Origin: Alicyclobacillus tolerans
Lineage (GTDB): Bacteria > Bacillota > Bacilli > Alicyclobacillales > Alicyclobacillaceae
Direction: 5' to 3'
Assembly (NCBI RefSeq): GCF_021739485.1
Contig: NZ_JAJFNK010000039.1
Coordinates: 1 to 48,332 of the forward strand
DNA length: 48,332 bases
Shown here: piece after piece, positions 42,361 through 48,332 of the stretch
How the letters are laid out: the number at the start of each line of letters is the position of its first letter
How positions within the stretch are numbered: position 1 is the first letter of the stretch
Position numbers and translations under genes: made by a program
The notes under the pieces: generated by a model
Seen by the model: the letters and a program-made list of their open reading frames with translations, nothing else
The model's database searches: none
What the model was told of the DNA's origin: nothing

Positions 42361-43770
42361 TCACTCGTCTTGGCCAAATTCTGAAACAGACAACCCCTGA
42401 AATGCGCTCCGATGACGCCCTAGTATAAAGAATCCTCCCACTATGACGAGCAGTGCCAAAACAATGAAAATCCACGCTAGAACGCTGGTTGGATACGAGG
42501 GAAAAGGTACAAACCCAGTGTAGAGTCCATAACCTATGACTACTGCACCTATAAAACAAGCGACGGCTCCAATGAGGCTCCACTTGCGAGCAAGAAATAT
42601 CGCTGCGGCAACTGCGGCCACAATATACATCACCGCAGCACCATAGCCAGAAAGAGTTCCTAAATTATCAAAGGCATTCACTGGACTAGTACCTAAGATT
42701 CCAACCAGGAGCACTACCACAAGGTTTATAACAAGAAAAATAAGGATTCCAGACGTTGGCGTTTGCCACCGAGAACTCGTGCGACTTAGCCAATTCATGG
42801 CGACCCCTTCCCGCGGCAAAGTGAATAAAAGTCGCGAGCCTGCGTTATAAAGTGCAATATTAACTGCAACCACCGCGCCTACTAATGCACCGGTAATTAG
42901 GTAGGAGTACCACCGCATTCCGTCGATGATGGCTAACTGGCCTAATGCGTTTGGACTCGACGCAAGGTCGTAATGCGTACCAGAAAAGCCCAGAACCATA
43001 ACATAAGTTGATATGACGAAGAATATTCCAGATACGAGAAGGCTCCCTAATACTGCCATGGGTATATTGCGGCGTCCGTTACTTGCCTCTTGACCTAGGA
43101 TTGTAGCAGACTCAAAGCCGCCAAATGCAAATGTGACTAATACAACCCCAGAAATTATGGTTGACAAGTGAACGCCACTAAAATGGAATTCGGCTGGGTC
43201 TATAATCCCCCCGGGATGAACAATTAGAGTAACGATAAGCAGGATAACAATCAAACCGATTGTTACACCTTCGATGGCAAGCATGACCCGAGTGGCAATT
43301 TCGATTCCCCTGTAAGCCAACCATCCAGTCACAAACAGAGTGATCAAAGAAACAATGATCACGGTCCAATTGGAACTCGGCAATCCAAACAATGCCAAGA
43401 ATGAAGTCATGTAAATTCCGGTTTGTATTACGACGGCTGGTGCCGCCACAACAAGCCAAAGCAGCGCCCCAAATGCCGTTAGATACCCAGCAAACCTTCC
43501 GGCTGCTTTGCCAGCTAGAGGAAACAGTCCCCCAGTTGTAAGAAAGCGACGGGCCAAGATCAGAACCGCGTACCCCACGAAAGTGATTGCAACCATTCCA
43601 ACAATCCAGGTTAACCATGCTGTTGGCCCTGCTACGCCAACCACGCCGGCTACAACCAAACCGACGCCCGCACTTGGACCCAGAAGACCTACGGATTGTG
43701 CTAAACTACCGAAGAAGGTTACCGCCCCACGTCTCAGACCAATTTCAGAATCTGCCTCCGAACGATTCAT
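42361..43770 (-). CDS. APC-family amino acid permease
   Basis: A 469-residue permease of the amino acid-polyamine-organocation superfamily with about twelve helices. Helix 1 contains GLLGPSAGVGLVVAGVVG, the unwound Gly-rich segment that binds the amino group. Helix 6 contains FAFGGFESATILGQEA, the second substrate-site signature. ATG at 43770 (MNRSEADSE) has GGAGG nine bases upstream, which is better than the earlier frame start. It lies between the aldolase-like and aminotransferase genes, so it probably imports the amino compound degraded by this operon. Confidence 0.88.
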   Translation of the reverse strand: MNRSEADSEIGLRRGAVTFFGSLAQSVGLLGPSAGVGLVVAGVVGVAGPTAWLTWIVGMVAITFVGYAVLILARRFLTTGGLFPLAGKAAGRFAGYLTAFGALLWLVVAAPAVVIQTGIYMTSFLALFGLPSSNWTVIIVSLITLFVTGWLAYRGIEIATRVMLAIEGVTIGLIVILLIVTLIVHPGGIIDPAEFHFSGVHLSTIISGVVLVTFAFGGFESATILGQEASNGRRNIPMAVLGSLLVSGIFFVISTYVMVLGFSGTHYDLASSPNALGQLAIIDGMRWYSYLITGALVGAVVAVNIALYNAGSRLLFTLPREGVAMNWLSRTSSRWQTPTSGILIFLVINLVVVLLVGILGTSPVNAFDNLGTLSGYGAAVMYIVAAVAAAIFLARKWSLIGAVACFIGAVVIGYGLYTGFVPFPSYPTSVLAWIFIVLALLVIVGGFFILGRHRSAFQGLSVSEFGQDE

Positions 43771-43903
43771 GCCACTTATCCTCCATTCACCAAATAATTT
43801 TTGTCTACAAACCACAAATTCATTTAATATTTAGAAAATTATTTTTAAGGAATGGTGTGAAATTCTCCTTTGACGGATTATTCTCCCTACGTTCTCAACA
43901 TGG

Positions 43904-44566
43904 CTATAGAACGCCATATTTTTCGTATACATCTCGAAGAAGTTTCCCCTGAAGGAGTTCCTCCCGTGTACGGTTTTCACGATTCACTTTTTGAAGGGCT
44001 ATTTCAACAACCTGCTCAAGCGTGTCCTTGGGAATGACCACAACACCATCGTGATCTGCGAATACAATGTCTCCGGAATTTACCAGGACTCCACCAACTT
44101 CTACAGGACAGTCGTAGTCAATGACGATTCCTCGTCCATTCGAATCGACAGGTTTAAATCCTGTACAAAAAACGGGGAATCTTAGTTCACTAATTCTCTT
44201 ACTATCTCTAATTAGCCCGTCGACTATGGCCCCGCGTGCCCCTCTCATCTTCGCTGCAGTGGATAGTAATTCTCCCCATGGCCCATTACGAGTGGACCGA
44301 TTCGTGGCTACAACAACCACTTCGTCTGGTTGTATACTGTCAATGGCCTTAATTTCCGTATCGTATGGATTTTTCATAGTCTGGTAGACATCCACAGCTA
44401 GCATCGTTTTCGCTGTTCCTACAAGAGTTACAGCCTGATCCATAGGTCGAATGTCTTCTCGCATGGCCTGATTTCTAAAACCAAGTTGATCCAAAGTGTC
44501 ACAAATGACCCCGGTGTACAACTTTTGAGAAATAAGATTGTACATTTCACTCTTTGCTAAACTCAT
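43904..44566 (-). CDS. RraA-like aldolase/decarboxylase family protein
   Basis: A 220-residue protein of the RraA/HMG-CHA aldolase fold, the usual length. Conserved blocks are present: GVICDTLDQLG at the N-terminus, GPWGELLSTAAKMRGARGAIVDGLIRD-type (here GARGAIVDGLIRD with the Arg-Asp that binds metal and pyruvate) and FADHDGVVVIP. Catalytic members cleave 4-hydroxy-2-oxo acids to pyruvate or decarboxylate oxaloacetate with Mg or Mn; others inhibit RNase E. Beside an IlvD/Edd dehydratase, an aldolase acting on its 2-oxo product is the natural reading. ATG at 44566 with GGAAGGGG upstream is chosen over the longer frame. Confidence 0.85.
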   Translation of the reverse strand: MSLAKSEMYNLISQKLYTGVICDTLDQLGFRNQAMREDIRPMDQAVTLVGTAKTMLAVDVYQTMKNPYDTEIKAIDSIQPDEVVVVATNRSTRNGPWGELLSTAAKMRGARGAIVDGLIRDSKRISELRFPVFCTGFKPVDSNGRGIVIDYDCPVEVGGVLVNSGDIVFADHDGVVVIPKDTLEQVVEIALQKVNRENRTREELLQGKLLRDVYEKYGVL

Positions 44567-44670
44567 TAGGCTCATTCCCCTTCCACAAAGCCAGCGTTTC
44601 TCCCCGATGTTCGTTTTAGCTAGAGATCGGGAACTTGTTGCATCGGTCCTCATAACCCTTAGAATGGCAA

Positions 44671-46392
44671 CTATCCCCTCCCCACAATAGGCTCGATCAA
44701 TTTTACTTCTGACATATCTCGGGGGCGTAATGACTTAAAATCGCACCCATGGTCGGCCTGCAGAACCTGCTCTTCGAAAATTCTCATGAATCCCCGTGCA
44801 TGTGATGATTTCGGGGGATTCCAACTTGACAACCTCTTTCTGATTGCAGAATCGTCGACGAGCAGGTTTAGACTCCCGTTTTCAACGTCCAGTTCAATCT
44901 GATCTCCATCATTAACAATTGCTAAAGGCCCACCAACTGCCGACTCTGGTGCCACATGTAAGACAACGGTTCCGTAACTTGTTCCACTCATGCGAGCGTC
45001 ACTGATACGTACCATGTCTCGTACCCCTTTCTTCAAAAGTTTTTCAGGAATTGGGATCAACCCCCATTCGGGCATTGCTGCACCAATGGGTCCGCAGTTT
45101 TTCATCACAAGTACAGAATTTTCGTCGACATCAAGTTCCTTGTCATCAATTCTATTTTGCATGTCAGTATAGTCTTGAAATACCACGGCTTTTCCTATGT
45201 GCTTTTTTAATTCCGGAGAAATGGCGGACCTCTTGACGATTGCCCCGTCGGGTGAAAGGTTCCCTCGCAGCACGATGAATCCAGAACGATCTTTAAAGGG
45301 GTGAGCTATGGAGGAGATGACGTCATGGTCATAAACCTCGGCGTGCTCATATGCCTCTTGAATGGTGTTTCCGAGGGCAGTAAGACAATTCGTATGCAGA
45401 AGTGGGAATAACTGTTTGATCGTAGCTGGGGTTCCGCCACTTACATGAAATCTGTCCATGTTATGTGCCCCACTTGGTTGAAGATTGACTATGAGTGGAA
45501 CCTGCTTTGTTAGATTTGAAAATTCGTCAAGCTTCAATTGAATACCCAGTCGACCTGCAATGGCAATCAAATGAATGATAGCATTGCTGGATCCCCCTAC
45601 GGCAGCCAAAAACACAATAGCATTTTCAAATGACTCCCGTGTCATGATACGTGAAGGGCAAAATCCACCATCAACCATCTCGACGATGCGTCGCCCTGTT
45701 GTTTCAGCTGCCGCATATCGCGTAGAATGATTGGCTGGAATAGAAGACGTACCTGGTAACATCATACCTAATATTTCAGATAACCCTTTCATCGTTGAGG
45801 CTGTCCCCATGACTGGACACCCTCCCAAACTGCATGAAATATTCTCCTCTAATGTGCTCCACTCGCGGTCACTTAATAAGCCAGATTTGTATTCATCTAG
45901 ATATCTCCAAAAGTCAGTTCCGTAATTTACAATGTCCCCTCTAAAATGGGCCGTTGCCCTGTGCCCTGCAGCAAGTTGCAACGCAGGCAGGTCACAACTT
46001 GCTGCGGCCATTAATTGAGCCGGTGTTGTTTTATCACATTCGCTGAGAAGAACGACACCGTCAATGGGAAGACTCCGTATCATTTCTTCAACATCCATAG
46101 CCATTAAGTTTCGGTACGGCAAATCCGATGGCTTCATAAAATCGGACGGTGTGGTTATGGAATGAATCTCCATAGGATATCCACCGGCTAGTAATACACC
46201 TCTCTTGACGTACTCGACAAGTTGCTTATGCGGCAAATTACAATTACTAAAGTCGTTCCATGAGTTGAATATGCCGATAATGGGTTTCCCGATAAAGGAT
46301 TTCGGCATATGCCCCATTGCACGCATAGAGGACCTGTGCTCAAAGGTGTGATCCGTTCTACCATCAAACCATTCAGTACTACGTAACTTCAC
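44671..46392 (-). CDS. IlvD/Edd-family dehydratase (sugar-acid dehydratase-like)
   Basis: A 573-residue iron-sulfur dehydratase. The cluster-binding Cys lie in NSWNDFSNCNLPH (about residue 53), LSECDKTTPAQ (about 120) and SLGGCPVMGTAST (about 190). SDARMSGTSYGTVVLHVAPE near the C-terminus is the family's second signature. The N-terminal LRSTEWFDGRTDHTFEHRS recalls L-arabinonate and D-xylonate dehydratases rather than IlvD itself. It converts a 2,3-dihydroxy acid to a 2-oxo-3-deoxy acid. The start is GTG at 46392 after GGAGGGGGCAAG. First gene of the operon and divergent from the IclR regulator. The exact substrate is unknown. Confidence 0.9.
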   Translation of the reverse strand: MKLRSTEWFDGRTDHTFEHRSSMRAMGHMPKSFIGKPIIGIFNSWNDFSNCNLPHKQLVEYVKRGVLLAGGYPMEIHSITTPSDFMKPSDLPYRNLMAMDVEEMIRSLPIDGVVLLSECDKTTPAQLMAAASCDLPALQLAAGHRATAHFRGDIVNYGTDFWRYLDEYKSGLLSDREWSTLEENISCSLGGCPVMGTASTMKGLSEILGMMLPGTSSIPANHSTRYAAAETTGRRIVEMVDGGFCPSRIMTRESFENAIVFLAAVGGSSNAIIHLIAIAGRLGIQLKLDEFSNLTKQVPLIVNLQPSGAHNMDRFHVSGGTPATIKQLFPLLHTNCLTALGNTIQEAYEHAEVYDHDVISSIAHPFKDRSGFIVLRGNLSPDGAIVKRSAISPELKKHIGKAVVFQDYTDMQNRIDDKELDVDENSVLVMKNCGPIGAAMPEWGLIPIPEKLLKKGVRDMVRISDARMSGTSYGTVVLHVAPESAVGGPLAIVNDGDQIELDVENGSLNLLVDDSAIRKRLSSWNPPKSSHARGFMRIFEEQVLQADHGCDFKSLRPRDMSEVKLIEPIVGRG

Positions 46393-46958
46393 CTTGCCCC
46401 CTCCTAGTCTCGTTTTTGGCGAAACTGGTCACAACCGGCGTTTGAGCTCCACGCTCAAAGGCCATCATTGTTTAATACTACTCGGGACATTCGATATGAA
46501 TAATAGTTCCTGGGGCAGAAATAACTTCAACGGGCGGGCGAATCTACAATTGATGACCTGTCGTAAGCCCACGGTACAGTTCACGTCACGAGCTTCAAGT
46601 TCCCACCAGGGCAAGTCTGGTTGCCTTCATCCTTGTCGATTTCATGTCCTTGCTACTCGCGTTCCACACAGCCACGATGTTTGTAAATACAAACCGCGTT
46701 TGTTATTGTGGTTTTATAATTATTTGAATAGGAAGTTAATTATGACGATTAAACTTATCATGAATTTGTGTTCGTAAAAATCGTCGGGTATGAGTTGCCT
46801 TTTCCTGCATAACTTTGAAATGAGCATGACATCTTATTTTTCTTCGAACAGTACTCTTTGTTCAAGAATAATTCGTATCGCGAACAGAGTTTTTGATTTG
46901 AAACAAACACATCTCTAATTGCCTCAGGTTCAAATTCTTTGTTGCTAAGGAGAGTAAT
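46393..46958. promoter_or_regulatory. Divergent control region of dehydratase operon and IclR gene
   Basis: About 565 nt with no gene. At 46840-46868, TTCTTCGAACA-8 nt-TGTTCAAGAA is an inverted repeat with one bulged base, about 90 nt before the regulator start. It is a candidate operator. Clear sigma-A hexamers were not found with confidence. Confidence 0.4.
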
Positions 46959-47729
46959 ATGCCACGATATCATGTACCAGCTGTTGAGCGTGCGTTCCGG
47001 ATTATTGAACTTTTAGGAGCCGCGGAGGCTCCCGTACGCATGTCCGATTTGAGTAGTATGTTGAACATTCCAAAGACTACTATATTGATGATTTTGACGA
47101 CACTCGAAAGAATGGAATATGTGAGCAAGACACCTCACGGACAGTACCAATTAACAACCAAGTTTATTGAACTCGGATCAAAGTCCCGAAGTTTAAAGAG
47201 CCTAGCTCGAGAACACCTGGAGGGTCTGGCAAATGAACTTAAACTTACCGTTCACTTGAGTGGTTGTATCGATGATGAAAACGTTTTAATCGATAAAGTA
47301 AATGGACCGGGTTTTATCCAGTTTTCAACATTTGAGGGGAAACGACAGTCCTTTCACGCCACAAGTTCTGGAAAGGCAATGCTCGCTTTCATGGGGGATG
47401 AACAATTATCTAGAATACTACAAAAACATCCATTGAAGCAGTACACCCCGCATACTGTTACAACTGTGGAACAACTTATGCGCCAACTCGAGTTTGTTAG
47501 AAGAAATGGATATGCAGTAGAGGATGAAGAAGAGGAGGCTGGCGTCCGATGTATCGGGGCTCCAATATTCAACGCATCTCACCATCTCGTTGCCGCTGTA
47601 AGCGTTACCGGCGTTCTATCTGAATTGAATGGTTTGGCCATCCCAGCGGTTGCGGAAAAAGTCAAACAGACGGCTGAAATCATTTCCCAAGTACTGGGTT
47701 ACGAAGTCAGTTCTATGGTACGCGACTGA
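46959..47729 (+). CDS. IclR-family transcriptional regulator
   Basis: A 256-residue regulator, the usual length. The N-terminal winged helix (about 5-65) reads VERAFRIIELLG then SDLSSMLNIPKTTILMILTTLERM, the recognition helix region. The C-terminal effector domain (about 75-250) has FHATSSGKAMLAFM, GYAVEDEEEEAGVRCIGAPIF and AAVSVTGV, all standard for IclR proteins that sense small carboxylates. ATG at 46959 follows AAGGAGAGTAAT. Its position divergent from the dehydratase operon and 59 nt before an aminotransferase gene makes both likely targets. Confidence 0.92.
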   Translation: MPRYHVPAVERAFRIIELLGAAEAPVRMSDLSSMLNIPKTTILMILTTLERMEYVSKTPHGQYQLTTKFIELGSKSRSLKSLAREHLEGLANELKLTVHLSGCIDDENVLIDKVNGPGFIQFSTFEGKRQSFHATSSGKAMLAFMGDEQLSRILQKHPLKQYTPHTVTTVEQLMRQLEFVRRNGYAVEDEEEEAGVRCIGAPIFNASHHLVAAVSVTGVLSELNGLAIPAVAEKVKQTAEIISQVLGYEVSSMVRD

Positions 47730-47788
47730 ATGCTCATTGGACAGTGGATGGAATCTTGTGGATGGTACATAGGAAGGAGAGATGCAAG

Positions 47789-48307
47789 ATGACAAACATG
47801 AAAGAATTCGTTAAACATCTCATTGTTGACTTTACCCAAATGCAAGAATTTATCAACGATCCGTTGATTGTAAGTGAAGGAAATGGACTCAGAATTAAAG
47901 ATGTCGACGGTAAGGAATATATCGATGGGTTATCTGGAGTTTTTACCGTAAGCCTTGGTCATGGAAATAAAAAGATACTAGAAGCGATGGTATCTCAGCT
48001 TAAATCTCTTGAGTTCGCACCACCTCTCCACGCGACGAACCCTTCTGCAATAAAACTGGCAAAAATGTTGACTGAAATAGCACCAAAAGGATTCGATACC
48101 GTCAAACTATTGAGCGGGGGATCAGAAGCTGTCGAGGCCTCAATCAAAATGGCAAGGCAATACCATGTGCAAACAGGCAATGCGCGAAAATATAAAGTGA
48201 TAAGCATGTATGGAAGTTATCACGGGGGTACTATGGGTGCCCTATCAGCAACAGGTGTTTTAGCTACGCCAAAATGTCCGAATGCTGACGGTATTGCCTG
48301 TCCATAA
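47789..48307 (+). CDS. Class III aminotransferase, apparently truncated by a stop codon
   Basis: An N-terminal segment of 172 residues of a PLP-dependent class III (omega-amino acid/pyruvate-type) aminotransferase. LIVSEGNGLRIKDVDGKEYI then DGLSGVFTVSLGHG, LSGGSEAVEASIKMARQYH (phosphate site) and SMYGSYHGGTMGALSATG match the family. ATG at 47789 has AAGGAG nine bases upstream. Full enzymes have about 430-460 residues. Here TAA at 48305 ends the frame before the catalytic Asp and Lys, 25 nt from the window edge. It may be a nonsense-disrupted gene, or the frame may be restored off-window by a sequence error. It lies downstream of the IclR gene, probably co-transcribed. Confidence 0.75.
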   Translation: MTNMKEFVKHLIVDFTQMQEFINDPLIVSEGNGLRIKDVDGKEYIDGLSGVFTVSLGHGNKKILEAMVSQLKSLEFAPPLHATNPSAIKLAKMLTEIAPKGFDTVKLLSGGSEAVEASIKMARQYHVQTGNARKYKVISMYGSYHGGTMGALSATGVLATPKCPNADGIACP

Positions 48308-48332
48308 ATTGCTAGATATAATGTCCGCATCT

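Noticed and set aside
1..48332. CRISPR array, prophage or tRNA genes
   Set aside because: No spaced direct repeats, phage structural genes or tRNA-like cloverleaf sequences were noticed on either strand by eye.

Overview
The window looks like chromosomal DNA of a spore-forming Firmicute of the Bacillales, most like Alicyclobacillus and relatives. The reasons are roughly half GC content, strong AGGAGG-type ribosome binding sites, frequent GTG and TTG starts, SpoIID-like, SLH-type, YetJ-like and CtaA proteins, and a left edge resembling a Bacillales rRNA leader read leftwards. The genus is inferred from overall character, since no 16S gene is in view.

Layout. 1-216: probable leader of an rRNA operon lying off the left edge. 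217-2819 (-): a NitT/TauT-type ABC importer (ATPase, binding lipoprotein, permease) behind a clear sigma-A promoter. 3456-8214 (-): a complete branched-chain-amino-acid-type (Liv) ABC importer whose promoter is overlapped by a perfect 10+3+10 inverted repeat. 8796-13624: a small unknown protein, a lipoprotein, an atypical short-chain dehydrogenase, an MFS transporter and a PAS-PAS-GGDEF protein. 13917-23072 (+): cell-envelope genes, namely a lipoprotein, an MMPL transporter with a YhgE-like repeat region, an exported Ig-like/SpoIID-like pair and a YcdB-SLH surface protein. 23181-29519: heme A synthase (ctaA), a Bax-inhibitor-1 family protein, an FUSC-family exporter and a 14-helix MFS exporter.

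29667-35244 (-) holds an ECF sigma factor, its overlapping transmembrane anti-sigma factor, a stalk-domain exported protein and a polysaccharide deacetylase lipoprotein. A decayed IS200/IS605 tnpB remnant lies inside this block. The sigma gene, the stalk protein, the deacetylase and the distant lipoprotein at 13917 are all preceded by an ECF-like motif, [T/C]GTAAC-17 nt-CGT. The anti-sigma factor, the stalk protein and that lipoprotein also share an extracellular domain of about 110 residues that I cannot name. This looks like an envelope-stress or surface-sensing circuit in which the sensor and its outputs carry the same domain, and it is the best candidate for an undescribed system here.

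35508-40473 (-) is an amide/N-heterocycle module: a small GatC/AtzG-like protein, an amidase, an NCS1 permease with a cysteine-rich tail, and a second amidase. 40984-46392 (-) is a catabolic operon of an IlvD/Edd dehydratase, an RraA-like aldolase, an APC permease and a class III aminotransferase. It is divergent from an IclR regulator and a second class III aminotransferase that meets a stop codon near the right edge. The two right-hand minus-strand operons end in near-identical terminator hairpins.
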